In this document: positions 1 to 8,252 of the stretch, piece after piece
How positions within the stretch are numbered: position 1 is the first letter of the stretch
How the letters are laid out: each line of letters starts with the position of its first letter
NCBI GenBank assembly: GCA_029261795.1
Contig: JAJDAP010000065.1
Location: forward strand, 1-64,000
Length of the DNA: 64,000 bases
Reading direction: 5' to 3'
DNA from: Deltaproteobacteria bacterium
GTDB taxonomy: Bacteria; Myxococcota_A; UBA9160; UBA6930
Position numbers and translations under genes: made by a program
The notes under the pieces: model-generated
The model's database searches: none
The model's input: only the letters and a program-made list of their open reading frames with translations
Told to the model about the DNA's origin: nothing

Positions 1-50
1 CCCCACCTTCTCGACCCCGATCCGCCCGCCCACCCCCACACCCTAGGGGA

Positions 51-133
51 GGGGGGACGGACCCCCCACGTTTCACCTTTCCATTTTTCCCACTGGTAAA
101 CTTGAAATGTTGAAACTTGTGGTGTCCGTCCCC
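51..133. repeat. Inverted repeat around an AT-rich core (REP-like)
   Basis: A perfect 10-bp inverted repeat, GGGGACGGAC at 53-62 and GTCCGTCCCC at 124-133, encloses about 60 bases that are far more AT-rich than the surroundings. The left arm also forms its own hairpin (six G at 51-56, ACGGA loop, six C at 62-67). Such arrangements resemble REP/BIME or IS200-type palindromic elements. It could instead be a terminator for a gene left of the window. No second copy was noticed here. Confidence 0.4.
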
Positions 134-135
134 GC

Positions 136-555
136 TCAGGAGGCGAAGCGGGTGGCCTCCAGGACGGCTTCGTCGAAGACTTCGGGTTCGTGGTAGTGGC
201 GGGGGAGGACGCCCTGTTCGGCCAGGGTCCGGAGTGCCGGCTCGCAGCCGTCGGGACCGAGGGCCACGAGCAGGGCCCGGGCGCAGTTGGCGGCTTCGCC
301 GATGGCGTCCCGGGGGAAGTCGAAGCGGATCGTTTCGCAGCTGCTGCTGCGTTGGATCAGCACCAACCGGAAGGCGAAGCGCGCCTCGTCGGGTTCTCCC
401 ACCCGGGCGGCATGGGCGCATTGGACCCGATACCAGGGCAGCACGAAGGGGCCGTCGTCGCGCACGAAAAGCAGGCCACTCTCGGTTGGCTTGGCACACT
501 CGAGTGTGTAGAGCCGCAGGCGGGAGGGGACTTCGAGGGGCTGCGCGGACCGCAT
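136..555 (-). CDS. Conserved-looking hypothetical protein, 139 aa
   Basis: I do not recognise this protein. It is a soluble 139-residue product with no signal peptide or membrane segment. The first half is rich in beta-strand-like hydrophobic alternation (LYTLECAK, GPFVLPWYRVQC) and the C-terminal third looks helical. It starts with ATG and has normal high-GC codon use, which argues that it is a real gene. It stands alone on the minus strand, divergent from the gamma-glutamyltransferase gene about 170 bases away. The reverse-strand ORFs over the same bases look like shadows. Confidence 0.6.
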   Translation of the reverse strand: MRSAQPLEVPSRLRLYTLECAKPTESGLLFVRDDGPFVLPWYRVQCAHAARVGEPDEARFAFRLVLIQRSSSCETIRFDFPRDAIGEAANCARALLVALGPDGCEPALRTLAEQGVLPRHYHEPEVFDEAVLEATRFAS

Positions 556-722
556 CCTGTTCGAATCGGCGATGCAACCCGGTCTCTGAAGGCATGAACG
601 GCGTACTCAGGGGCTGGCAGACCTCTAGCCGGCAGCCGGAGTGCAGCCGGGTCCCCTACCTTCCCGACGTGCTCACCACCCGCCGCGATCGGCTCCGTTC
701 GGCCTTGCGAAGCGAACGCTCG

Positions 723-2312
723 ATGACTCTCGCCCGAGACGGAATGGTGTGCGCGAGTGTACCCGCTGCCGCCGAAGCCGGCCGAGAGCAGCTGGCTGCC
801 GGTGGCAACGCCTTCGATGCCGCCATCGCGACTGCGGCCGCACTCTGCGTGGTCGAACCGTTCATGACCGGAATCGGCGGCGACGCGTTCGTGCTCGCCT
901 TCTCGGCGGAACAAGGGAAGCTCGTCGGGCTGAATGGAAGCGGGCGCGCGCCGGCGGGCCACACCCTGGAAGCGCTGCATGCCGCCGGGCACGAGCGCGT
1001 GCCCGAGACCGGCATCTGGTCCGCCACCGTACCCGGCACCGTCCACGCCTGGCAGAGCCTGAACGAACGCCACGGGCGGCGCCCGCTCTCGGACATCCTG
1101 GCGCCGGCCATTCGTCTCGCCGAAGAAGGCTTCGCCGTCGCCGAGATCGTCGCGCACTACTGGTACGCCAGCGTTCAGATCGGGCGCCTGTCGAATGAAG
1201 CGGCCCGGCGCGACTGGGCGCCCGGCGGAAAAACACCGCGCGCGGGGGAATGGTTCCGCGCACCCGCCCTCGGCCGTACCCTGCGCGAGATCGCGGAAGG
1301 CGGCGCCAAGGCGTTCTATGAAGGACCCGCCGCGGACGCCATCGTGGCCACATCGACCGAACTCGGCGGTGGCTTCCGACATGAAGATCTCGCCCAGCAC
1401 ACCTCCACCTGGGTCGAGCCCATCTCGACGGACTACCGCGGAACCACGGTCGCCGAGCTGCCACCGAACGGCCAGGGCATCACCGCACTGCTCGGACTCA
1501 ACATCCTCGAAAACTTCGATCCCTCGGAGGCGCCAGCGGGCAGCGGCCTCGAGTGGCATCGGCGCATCGAGGCGATCAAGCTGGCCTTCGCCGATCGCGA
1601 CGCCTACATCGCGGATCCCGAGCACGTCGACGTTCCCGTTGCGGCCCTGCTCGACAAGGGGTACGCCAGGGATCGCGCCGCTTTGTTAGGCGAACGCGCT
1701 CTCGCGGGCGCTTCGCCGGGCCTCGGCAGCGACACGATCTACTGTTGTGCAGCCGATGCCGAGGGGAACTTCGTCTCCTTCATCCAGAGCTTGTTCGGGC
1801 CCTTCGGAAGTGGCGTCGGCTGCGGGGATACCGGCGTGGTGCTCCAGAACCGCGGCGCGGGCTTTCGCAGCGACCCAGCCCATCCCAACGTGCTGGCGCC
1901 GGGGAAGCGGCCGTTCCACACGATCATCCCGGGCATGCTGCTCGAGGCCGGCGAGCCGCGCATGGCCTTCGGGATCATGGGCGGCCACGTGCAGGCCCAA
2001 GCGCACCTGGGCTTCGTCTCGAACCTGGTCGACCACGGCATGAATGCCCAGGAAGCGATCGACCGGGCGCGCTTCCGCTACGAGGGCGGTCGGCGCGTCA
2101 AGATCGAGCGTCCCGATCTCGAGACACCCGAGGGCGGAACCCTCGGCGCAGCGCTCGAAGCACGCGACCATGTCGTCGAGGCTCCACCGGACCGGATCGC
2201 GGGTTTCTTCGGCGGCGGCCAGGCGATCGAACGCTTGCCTAACAACGTGCTCGCGGGCGCATCGGATCGACGCAAGGACGGACAAGCGCTCGGCTGGAAT
2301 GGCCGACCATGA
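723..2312 (+). CDS. Gamma-glutamyltransferase family protein (YwrD-like)
   Basis: This 529-residue N-terminal-nucleophile hydrolase would transfer or hydrolyse gamma-glutamyl groups from glutathione-like substrates after self-cleavage into two chains. The N-terminal family signature (AAEAGREQLAAGGNAFDAA) starts about 15 residues in. The autocleavage/catalytic threonine is Thr338, in SDTIYCCAADAEGN, which matches the YwrD branch rather than the TTHxS form of classical GGT. The later FGSGVG segment is also conserved. The reading frame stays open far upstream, but ATG 723 gives the usual family N-terminus; ATG 744, behind GAGACGG, is an alternative. No clear signal peptide is seen, so it may be cytoplasmic. 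It overlaps the next gene by four bases (ATGA), suggesting coupled glutathione-related functions. Confidence 0.88.
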   Translation: MTLARDGMVCASVPAAAEAGREQLAAGGNAFDAAIATAAALCVVEPFMTGIGGDAFVLAFSAEQGKLVGLNGSGRAPAGHTLEALHAAGHERVPETGIWSATVPGTVHAWQSLNERHGRRPLSDILAPAIRLAEEGFAVAEIVAHYWYASVQIGRLSNEAARRDWAPGGKTPRAGEWFRAPALGRTLREIAEGGAKAFYEGPAADAIVATSTELGGGFRHEDLAQHTSTWVEPISTDYRGTTVAELPPNGQGITALLGLNILENFDPSEAPAGSGLEWHRRIEAIKLAFADRDAYIADPEHVDVPVAALLDKGYARDRAALLGERALAGASPGLGSDTIYCCAADAEGNFVSFIQSLFGPFGSGVGCGDTGVVLQNRGAGFRSDPAHPNVLAPGKRPFHTIIPGMLLEAGEPRMAFGIMGGHVQAQAHLGFVSNLVDHGMNAQEAIDRARFRYEGGRRVKIERPDLETPEGGTLGAALEARDHVVEAPPDRIAGFFGGGQAIERLPNNVLAGASDRRKDGQALGWNGRP

Positions 2313-3067
2313 GCGAGATCGAGCTCTATCAATTCGCAATGTCCCACTTCAACGAGAAGGCGCGTTGGGGCCTCGACTGGAAGGGCCTGCCCCACCGGCG
2401 GCACTCGCTCCTGCCCGGGCCGCACAAGGCCCGGATGATGCGGCTATCCGGCCAGGACCAGGTCCCGGTGTTGAAGAACGGCGAGAGCATCGTGGCCGGC
2501 TCCTCCCAGATTCTCGCGCACCTCGAGGCGTTCCAGCCGGAGGCACGACTCGTTCCAGAGGATCCCGTCCTTGCCGAAGCGGCGCTGCGCATCCAGACGG
2601 AGTTCGACGCGGTGGTGGGGCCCGCGGTCCGGCTCGCGCGTTTCGTCGAAGTGCTGCCGAATCCACGCTACTTCGCGCTGCAGTTCACCCACGACAAATC
2701 ACGCGCCACCCAGCGGCTCTACGGCGGGATCTTCCCGCTGATCCGCGGGCTCATGGTCCGGCAGATGAAGCTTTCGCCCGAGAACGCCGAGCTGGCGCGC
2801 GGTTTCGTCAGCGACGCCCTCGACCTGGTGGCTCGGGATGCCGGCCCCGCTGGCTACCTCGTCGGCGACGCCTTCACGATTGCCGATCTCACCGCGGCGG
2901 CGCTACTGATGCCCGCGATCGAGCCTCCGGGTGGCCCCTCGGTTCCGCAACCCCGCGCCGCGGAGGCGGAAAACTGGCTGGCGCGTTGGGCGGACCATCC
3001 TGGCGCGGAGTGGGTGCGCGAGATCTATCGCCGGCATCGCGGCGCCTCGGCAGAGGTCGCGGGCTAG
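2309..3067 (+). CDS. Glutathione S-transferase family protein
   Basis: The 252-residue protein has a thioredoxin-like N-terminal GST domain (residues ~1-80; YQFAMSHFNEKARW, then the substrate-positioning QVPVLKNGESIVAGSSQI segment) and an all-helical C-terminal half containing the conserved FTIADLTAAALL motif. It probably conjugates or reduces compounds with glutathione, but the substrate cannot be told. Its ATG overlaps the stop of the gamma-glutamyltransferase gene, so the two are translated together and may form a small thiol-metabolism operon. thiI follows after 44 bases on the same strand. Confidence 0.85.
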   Translation: MSEIELYQFAMSHFNEKARWGLDWKGLPHRRHSLLPGPHKARMMRLSGQDQVPVLKNGESIVAGSSQILAHLEAFQPEARLVPEDPVLAEAALRIQTEFDAVVGPAVRLARFVEVLPNPRYFALQFTHDKSRATQRLYGGIFPLIRGLMVRQMKLSPENAELARGFVSDALDLVARDAGPAGYLVGDAFTIADLTAAALLMPAIEPPGGPSVPQPRAAEAENWLARWADHPGAEWVREIYRRHRGASAEVAG

Positions 3068-3111
3068 AACGCATCTCGACAACCCCTCGGTCGTGCTGCG
3101 AAGCTGCGCCG

Positions 3112-4599
3112 GTGAGCAACGCGCGCGGCGAACAACGCCTCCTCCTCCGCCTTTCCGGCGAGGTCTCGACCAAGGCCAAGCCGACGCGACGCCAATTCGT
3201 CACGCAGCTCGTCCGCAACGTGCGCGACGCGCTCCTGGCGGCCGGCGTCGCGGCCGAGGTCGATCGGCACTACGAGCGAATCATCGTCACCACCCGAGAG
3301 GGCGCTGCGGCGGCCGAGGCGCTTCGTCGTGTTTTCGGTGTGCAATCGCTCTCGATCACCGAGCCTGGCTCGGCTGCGACCCTCGAGGAAGTCGTGGCGG
3401 ATGGCGTGCGGCACTTCCAGGAACGCGTTGCGGGGAAACGCTTCGCCGTCCGCGCGCGTCATGTGGGCAATACCTCGCCCGGCGGTTTTCGGGGCCGCGA
3501 CGTCGAGGTTGCCCTCGGAGCGCAGCTGCTCCCCGATTCGGCCGGAGTCGATCTATCGAACCCCGAGGTCACCGCGCGCATCGAGTTGTTCGAGGGCACC
3601 GCCTACCACTTCGCCGAGAATGTCCCAGGCGAAGCCGGGTTGCCGCTCGGAACCGGAGGCCGAGGCGTCGCGTTGGTTTCCGGCGGCTTCGATTCTGCGG
3701 TGGCCGCCTGGCAGCTCCACCGACGCGGCGTCGAACTCGACTACGTCTTCTGCAACCTCGGTGGGCGTACGCATCAGCTCGGCACCGTCCGCGTAATGCA
3801 TGAACTCGCCTCGCGCTGGTGTTATGGGAGCCGACCGCGCTTCCACGCCGTCGATTTCGCCGCAGTCTCGCGCGAACTCCAAGCCAAGACCGAGGCCCGC
3901 TATTGGCAGGTCATCCTGAAGCGCCTGATGCTGCGCGCCGCCGAGGCCGTCGCCCTCCACATGCACGGCGATGCGATCGTCACCGGCGAGGCCGTCGGTC
4001 AGGTCTCTTCCCAGACGTTGGTGAACCTACGCACCATCAGCGCCGCGACGGAGTTCCCCATCCTGCGTCCGCTCGTCGGCGCCAACAAGGACCAGATCAT
4101 CCGCTCCGCCGAACACATCGGCACCGCCCCGCTGTCGGCCGTGGTCGACGAATACTGCGCGCTCGTGCCGAAGAACCCGTCCACCCGCGCGAAACTCGCC
4201 GTCGTCGAGCAGGAAGAAGCGCGGATGGATGCCGGCATCCTCGAGCAGGCGATCGCGGAGCGCCAGGTCTTCGATCTCCGCGCCGTCGATCCCGACGACA
4301 GCGGACTTCCCGAGCTCGAAACGGGTGAGATCCCGAAGGACGCCATCGTCGTCGACTTGCGAAGCCGCGCCGAGTATCAGAGTTGGCACTACGAAGGGGC
4401 CCTCCAGCTCGACTGGGCCCGCGCCCTCGAGGCCTACCCGAGCTTCGATAAGGAGCAGACCTATGTGCTCTATTGCGAGTACGGCCTCAAGAGCGCCCAC
4501 CTCGCCGAAATGATGCGCGCGATGGGACTCCGTGGCCTGCACTTCAAGGGCGGAACGCGCGCGCTGCGAAAGATCGAGCGGAACGCGACGCCCGCCTAA
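3112..4599 (+). CDS. thiI: tRNA 4-thiouridine sulfurtransferase ThiI with rhodanese domain
   Basis: ThiI adenylates U8 of tRNA and inserts sulfur, and also feeds sulfur to thiazole synthesis. The 495-residue protein shows a THUMP region (~60-165), the PP-loop SGGFDS at 190-195, the conserved cysteine in DEYCALVPKNP (Cys349) and a C-terminal rhodanese domain with the persulfide cysteine Cys455 in LYCEYGLKS. These match the E. coli enzyme in order and spacing, including the full-length rhodanese-containing architecture. Start chosen is GTG 3112; the open frame upstream overlaps the GST gene and is a shadow. Its stop overlaps the convergent gene's stop by four bases. Confidence 0.93.
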   Translation: MSNARGEQRLLLRLSGEVSTKAKPTRRQFVTQLVRNVRDALLAAGVAAEVDRHYERIIVTTREGAAAAEALRRVFGVQSLSITEPGSAATLEEVVADGVRHFQERVAGKRFAVRARHVGNTSPGGFRGRDVEVALGAQLLPDSAGVDLSNPEVTARIELFEGTAYHFAENVPGEAGLPLGTGGRGVALVSGGFDSAVAAWQLHRRGVELDYVFCNLGGRTHQLGTVRVMHELASRWCYGSRPRFHAVDFAAVSRELQAKTEARYWQVILKRLMLRAAEAVALHMHGDAIVTGEAVGQVSSQTLVNLRTISAATEFPILRPLVGANKDQIIRSAEHIGTAPLSAVVDEYCALVPKNPSTRAKLAVVEQEEARMDAGILEQAIAERQVFDLRAVDPDDSGLPELETGEIPKDAIVVDLRSRAEYQSWHYEGALQLDWARALEAYPSFDKEQTYVLYCEYGLKSAHLAEMMRAMGLRGLHFKGGTRALRKIERNATPA

Positions 4600-4964
4600 C
4601 GTGCGGCGGAGTTGTTGGCCTCCGCAACCGCACGCAATCCGTCGTCCGAGCGGAGCTGGACGCGGCAAGCGAGATCGAGCGCGGGACGGGCCTCGCCTCG
4701 AATCCAGGCGCTGCGTTTGGCGAACTCGGCGTCGAGCGTGCCGCCTTCGATCTTCTCTCCCGCCGCGTGAACGGCACTGCGTAACTCGCCGGCAATGAAG
4801 AGAGGCGGCAGGGGATCCCCGTCGCACCAGCACTCGCCACTAGCGAGATCGATGCGAAGCGTGCCCTCCTCGAGAGCGAGCAGGGCGGCGTGATCTTCGC
4901 GCAGGCGCCAGCCCATGAACATCGCGCAGAGGTCCATCGCGAGTGTTTCGAGTCGCGCCTGCAA
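4596..4964 (-). CDS. Hypothetical protein, 122 aa
   Basis: I do not recognise this soluble 122-residue protein. It contains a central stretch with paired acidic and hydrophobic residues (RIDLASGECWCDG) and an alanine-rich C-terminus. It lies eight bases downstream of the FMN split-barrel gene on the same strand, so the two are probably co-transcribed. Its stop codon overlaps that of thiI tail to tail (CTAA at 4596-4599). Codon use matches the neighbouring genes. No membrane segment or signal peptide is visible. Confidence 0.6.
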   Translation of the reverse strand: MQARLETLAMDLCAMFMGWRLREDHAALLALEEGTLRIDLASGECWCDGDPLPPLFIAGELRSAVHAAGEKIEGGTLDAEFAKRSAWIRGEARPALDLACRVQLRSDDGLRAVAEANNSAAR

Positions 4965-4972
4965 ACCCGCGC

Positions 4973-5527
4973 CTAACGAAGTGACTTGCCGCGCAGCGCA
5001 GGCAAGCCATCGAGGCTCTCGAGGTTGTTCTCGAGTTGGTACTCGCGCAGGCCCTCAGCGCCCTTGCGCTCGGCCCAGGCTTCGAGTTGCGATCGTTCCC
5101 CGCGGTAGTCCATCAGCGGAATCCCGTAGCCACAGGAATCCTGGATGCGATCGACGGCCACGTGAATGATCGAACGAGCGTTCGGGTAGCTCGGAAAATG
5201 CGCTGCGAGGCCGTCCCATTCCGGTTGGCCCGGCTCGCAGATCTCGCCGCGCCCGTACAATCGCAAGATCATCGGCGGACCCTCGAGGGCGCAGAACATC
5301 AAGGTCACACGACCGTTCTCACGGATGTGCGCGATCGTCTCGGCGCCGCTGCCGATCAGATCGAGGTACGCGACTTCGCGATCGCCGAGCACACGGAAGG
5401 AATCGAGCCCCTTGGGCGAGCCGTTGACGTGCCCGCCGTGACTCGGTGCGGTCGAGACGAAAAACATATGCTGGCCGGCGATCCAGTCGCGCCAGCGCGC
5501 GTCGATCGCTTCGTATTGCTTTCCCAT
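4973..5527 (-). CDS. Pyridoxamine 5'-phosphate oxidase-like FMN split-barrel protein
   Basis: This 184-residue protein belongs to the split-barrel flavoprotein group related to pyridoxamine phosphate oxidase. Typical sequence features are MFFVSTAPSHGGHVNGSPKG near the N-terminus (residues ~20-40), IGSGAETIAHIRENGRVTLM and a final YGIPLMDYRGER segment. Members bind FMN or F420 and reduce various substrates; B6 metabolism itself is not implied. It starts at ATG 5527 with no Shine-Dalgarno sequence, and a -10-like TACTTT lies six bases upstream, so the transcript may be leaderless. The small unknown gene follows directly. Confidence 0.8.
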   Translation of the reverse strand: MGKQYEAIDARWRDWIAGQHMFFVSTAPSHGGHVNGSPKGLDSFRVLGDREVAYLDLIGSGAETIAHIRENGRVTLMFCALEGPPMILRLYGRGEICEPGQPEWDGLAAHFPSYPNARSIIHVAVDRIQDSCGYGIPLMDYRGERSQLEAWAERKGAEGLREYQLENNLESLDGLPALRGKSLR

Positions 5528-5533
5528 CCAGGG

Positions 5534-5539
5534 AAAGTA
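5534..5539 (-). promoter_or_regulatory. -10-like element six bases before the FMN protein start
   Basis: On the minus strand TACTTT is followed by six bases and then ATG (5527). Transcription from this hexamer would begin at or next to the start codon, giving a leaderless mRNA. No Shine-Dalgarno sequence is present. This is one of eight similar arrangements in the window. Confidence 0.35.
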
Positions 5540-5562
5540 GACAGCAGCGACGAACTCCGCCC

Positions 5563-6171
5563 TTACTCTGCGGCGGATCGGAGCTGGATCAGTTTCCGGG
5601 CTCGCTCTTCGGGACTCGCGTTCGGGAAGGAGCGCTCGATCAGCGCCTCCTGCTCGGCTTCGGAGAGGCTCGAGAAATGTTCCAGGCGATGACGCATACG
5701 GGCACGTTCCGAGGGCTTCATGTCCCTCCAGCGGTGGGCCTTGGCGCGGAAGCGGCCGCGCTCGGCGGGGGTCAAGCGCTCGTAGTGCTCGCGAACACCC
5801 TTTCGATTGCCGTGCAACTCGCCCCGCCGATCGTGCAGCCGACGTTCGAGGCGTGCCTGCAAGCCACTGCGCTGCGCGTCCGACAGGTGATCCCAGCGCC
5901 GGAAGAACGCGCGGCGCCGCGCTTCCGGCATGTGGCGGATTCGCGCGAGCGCGCCGCGCCGCTGGTCCCGAGGCAGATCCTCGAGCCAGGCCCGTAGCGA
6001 AGCCGGTGCGCCCTCGGCTTCGGGGACGCGGTCCGCCTGGGCCACCGATTCATCGGCCGGTCGCTCGGCCTCAGCGGGCGTGGCCGCCGCGACGACGCCG
6101 ACCATCGTCAGCGCGACCACGGCGAACCAGGTACGAGCCCACGTCGCAGCTCCCGAAACGTACCGCCTCAT
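5563..6171 (-). CDS. Exported DUF3106-like protein of a sigma/anti-sigma operon
   Basis: The 202-residue product has an N-terminal signal or anchor segment (residues ~10-30, WFAVVALTMVGVVAAA) and then a strongly basic/acidic helical region with repeated short motifs (LEDLPRDQRRGALARIRHM, ERLTPAERGRFRAK, SLSEAEQEALIERSF). This pattern fits DUF3106 and resembles periplasmic CpxP/Spy-type helical proteins. Its ATG (6169-6171) overlaps the stop of the anti-sigma gene as ATGA, so it is translationally coupled to it. A role in envelope sensing under the sigma factor is inference from this linkage. The frame is open further upstream but overlaps the anti-sigma gene. Confidence 0.75.
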   Translation of the reverse strand: MRRYVSGAATWARTWFAVVALTMVGVVAAATPAEAERPADESVAQADRVPEAEGAPASLRAWLEDLPRDQRRGALARIRHMPEARRRAFFRRWDHLSDAQRSGLQARLERRLHDRRGELHGNRKGVREHYERLTPAERGRFRAKAHRWRDMKPSERARMRHRLEHFSSLSEAEQEALIERSFPNASPEERARKLIQLRSAAE

Positions 6172-6677
6172 CCGCTCGTCGCCTCCAGCTCGAGCGCTGC
6201 GAGCAGGTCGAGCAGCTCGATGACTTCGAGATCTTCGTCGGTCGCCGCCGCCGGAACCGCCTCGTCCAGTTCCTCCTCGAGAAGTGCGGCGAAGAGTTCC
6301 TCGAACTCCGGGTCGTCCTCGGCGGTCGGCGTCGGCCCGTTCAACAGGACGAATGCGGAGATCGCGGCGGCCGCCGCCCCGGCCGCGGCCCACTGCAGCG
6401 CCCTACGCCGACGCGGCGGCGGGGCCGACACAAGAGGGTGTCGGGCGCTCGCCGCATCCGGTTCCGCCTCCAATCGCTGCCTCAGACGCCCGTGAAGTTC
6501 CGGCGAAGCTTCCTGCGCCGGCAGCGCCCGCAGCGCCTGGCCCACGGCCTCGAGCTCGCTGAGGCGCTGGCGCAGTTCCGGCGATCGCTCGAGTTCGGCC
6601 CGCAGCTCCACCTCTTCGATCGGGGCGAGCTCTCCGTCGATGAGCGCGGACAGCTTCTCTTCCAGGTCGGGATTCAT
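6168..6677 (-). CDS. Membrane-anchored anti-sigma factor
   Basis: A 169-residue single-pass membrane protein. The N-terminal domain (LEEKLSALIDGELAPIEEVE, residues ~4-25) has the pattern of anti-sigma domains (RseA/zf-HC2 type) but lacks the zinc-binding His and Cys residues. A transmembrane helix (~95-115, ALQWAAAGAAAAAISAFVLL) is followed by a very acidic C-terminal tail (~120-165) that would lie outside the membrane. It sits between the ECF sigma gene and the DUF3106-like gene, with ATGA overlaps on both sides, so it almost certainly binds the neighbouring sigma factor. The ATG 6677 start is fixed by this overlap. Confidence 0.82.
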   Translation of the reverse strand: MNPDLEEKLSALIDGELAPIEEVELRAELERSPELRQRLSELEAVGQALRALPAQEASPELHGRLRQRLEAEPDAASARHPLVSAPPPRRRRALQWAAAGAAAAAISAFVLLNGPTPTAEDDPEFEELFAALLEEELDEAVPAAATDEDLEVIELLDLLAALELEATSG

Positions 6678-7327
6678 CCTTCGCCTCCCTCGGGTCGGCC
6701 CGCTGGCTCCCCCTCCGGCGTCACATGTTTTGCGAGCGCGACGCGCGCGCGGTGGACCAGCGCCTTCACACTCTTTTCCGTGGTCTCGAGACTCTCGGCG
6801 ATCTCGGCATACGAAAACCCTTCCACCGCGCACAACCAGAGCGCTTCGCGTTGGCGTTGCGGGAGATGATCGAGCGCCGCCTCTACCGTGTCCCCGACCC
6901 GGCGCGCGTGCACCACGGTGTCGGTCGCCGGTGTATCCGCGCGGAGTTCGAGCACGGCACCATCGCCTTCTGCGTCGGTACTCTCGTGAAGGTGGCGACG
7001 AAACGGCCGCCGCAGTTCGTTGCGCGCCGCATTGCCCGCGATCGTGAAGAGCCAGGTCGAGAACTTCGCCTCCGGCGAATAACGATCTCGCGCCCGGTGG
7101 ACGCGCAGGAATGTCTCCTGGACCAGTTCTTCGGCCACGGCCGGATCCTTCACCATACGAGTCAGGAAGCGCAGGAGCCGCGTCGCCCAGCGCTCGAACA
7201 AGGCATCGAATGCGCCTGGTTCGCCTTGCTGGAAGGCCAGCATGAGCCGGACGTCCTCGTCCACGATTCGGACGTCCTCGTCCACGACTCGGACGTCTTC
7301 GTCCACGACTTGGACGTCCTCGTCCAC
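6674..7327 (-). CDS. ECF RNA polymerase sigma factor
   Basis: A 217-residue extracytoplasmic-function sigma factor. Region 2 is clear (LMLAFQQGEPGAFDALFERW, AEELVQETFLRVHRARDRY, FSTWLFTIAGNAARNELRR) and region 4 ends the protein (LPQRQREALWLCAVEGFSYA, EIAESLETTEKSVKALVHRA). The start is unusual: GTG 7327, ten bases after GGAGG, opens a run of four 7-residue repeats (VDEDV plus two) before region 2. Each repeat begins with GTG, and ATG 7243 lies just after the array, so several starts are possible. It overlaps the anti-sigma gene by ATGA. Upstream TTG at 7417 is less likely. Confidence 0.87.
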   Translation of the reverse strand: MDEDVQVVDEDVRVVDEDVRIVDEDVRLMLAFQQGEPGAFDALFERWATRLLRFLTRMVKDPAVAEELVQETFLRVHRARDRYSPEAKFSTWLFTIAGNAARNELRRPFRRHLHESTDAEGDGAVLELRADTPATDTVVHARRVGDTVEAALDHLPQRQREALWLCAVEGFSYAEIAESLETTEKSVKALVHRARVALAKHVTPEGEPAGRPEGGEG

Positions 7328-7333
7328 GCTGGC
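7250..7333. repeat. Four 21-bp tandem repeats in the sigma-factor N-terminus
   Basis: Units begin at 7250, 7271, 7292 and 7313 with the + strand core GACGTCCTCGTCCACGA and differ by only a few bases in the first three. On the coding (minus) strand each unit encodes V-D-E-D-V plus two residues and carries both a GTG codon and a GAGGAC or GAAGAC purine stretch. The fourth unit is the most diverged. Copy number could vary by slippage without breaking the frame. Confidence 0.85.
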
Positions 7334-7425
7334 ATCGCCTCCGCTTCGCCCGAAGAGTTCAACCCCGCAGGTGCCGAATGGTTGCGGGCCGGGGGGCCAG
7401 AGCGCAAACCCGGGCAACCTGGGCG

Positions 7426-8238
7426 CTAGCGGGCAGCCAGGAAAGCCAGGACGGCCTCGTTGAACGCCTCGGCCTGCTCGATATTCACACAGTGGCCGGC
7501 GTCCGGGATCACCACGTGGTGCGGATTCGGGAGCTTGGCCGCCATGACCTCGGCGGCGCGCTCGTAGGCGCGGTCGAGGGCGCCCACCAGGACCAGGGCA
7601 GGGTGGGTCAGCTCGGCCAGTCGGTCCATCGTGGCGGGTGCCGGCCCGCAGATGCGTCGGCCAAAATTTGCCACGCCCCGGGGGTCCTGGGCTTCGATCG
7701 CGACGCCAGCGGCCTTCGCCGCCGGGAGGTCCGGCTTCAAGCCGATCGAGTTCGGCGCGGCGCGACCGTCGGTGTAGCCCTCGAAGCCAACGGCCTCGAG
7801 GCGATCTGCGATCCGGCCAACCTGGGCCTCCCAGCCTTTCTGGGCTTCGAGCTTCTTGAAGCCGGGGCCACTCGCGATCAACAAGAGCGCGTTGACGCGC
7901 TCGGGAGAGCGGAGCGCGAAGTGCTGGGAGGCGAGTCCGCCGAAGGACAGACCGCCCACGATCGCGGGCTCCCCGGGTGCGGCCCAGTCGAGAACCCGGC
8001 CGAGATCGTCGACCACGTGATCCATCGAGTAGACATCGAGATCAGCCGGTGCCTCGCTCTTGCCGTGGCCCCGGTAATCCCAGAGCACGACGCGGAAACC
8101 CGCTTCGACGAGTGGCGCGACCTGCGGTCGGAAATTCTCGTGGGTCTGGCAGTAGCCAGGCGAGAAGACGATGGGTTCGCCTTCTCCGTGAGCCTCTGCG
8201 TAGAGTTCGACGCCGTCGCTAGCCGTTACGGTGGACAT
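7426..8238 (-). CDS. Alpha/beta hydrolase
   Basis: A 270-residue serine hydrolase of the alpha/beta fold. The oxyanion-side loop DYRGHGKSEAP, the nucleophile elbow GLSFGG (Ser98), the acid residue in GALDRAYE (Asp222) and the catalytic histidine in DAGHCVNIEQ (His249) are all present and correctly spaced. It looks like 3-oxoadipate enol-lactonase or related esterases, but the substrate is unknown. It has no signal peptide. It begins directly after the SRPBCC gene on the same strand. TAGACT lies eight bases before its ATG. Confidence 0.87.
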   Translation of the reverse strand: MSTVTASDGVELYAEAHGEGEPIVFSPGYCQTHENFRPQVAPLVEAGFRVVLWDYRGHGKSEAPADLDVYSMDHVVDDLGRVLDWAAPGEPAIVGGLSFGGLASQHFALRSPERVNALLLIASGPGFKKLEAQKGWEAQVGRIADRLEAVGFEGYTDGRAAPNSIGLKPDLPAAKAAGVAIEAQDPRGVANFGRRICGPAPATMDRLAELTHPALVLVGALDRAYERAAEVMAAKLPNPHHVVIPDAGHCVNIEQAEAFNEAVLAFLAAR

Positions 8239-8246
8239 GGCCGCCG

Positions 8247-8252
8247 AGTCTA
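8247..8252 (-). promoter_or_regulatory. TAGACT -10-like element eight bases before the hydrolase ATG
   Basis: On the minus strand TAGACT, then CGGCGGCC, then ATG. The same 8-base spacer sequence separates TATACT from ATG at 15466, which argues against chance. The hexamer overlaps the stop codon (TAG) of the preceding gene, so read-through from upstream is also possible. Confidence 0.35.

Noticed and set aside
550-580. TTCGAATC resembling a tRNA T-loop
   Set aside because: No acceptor or anticodon stems can be built around it.
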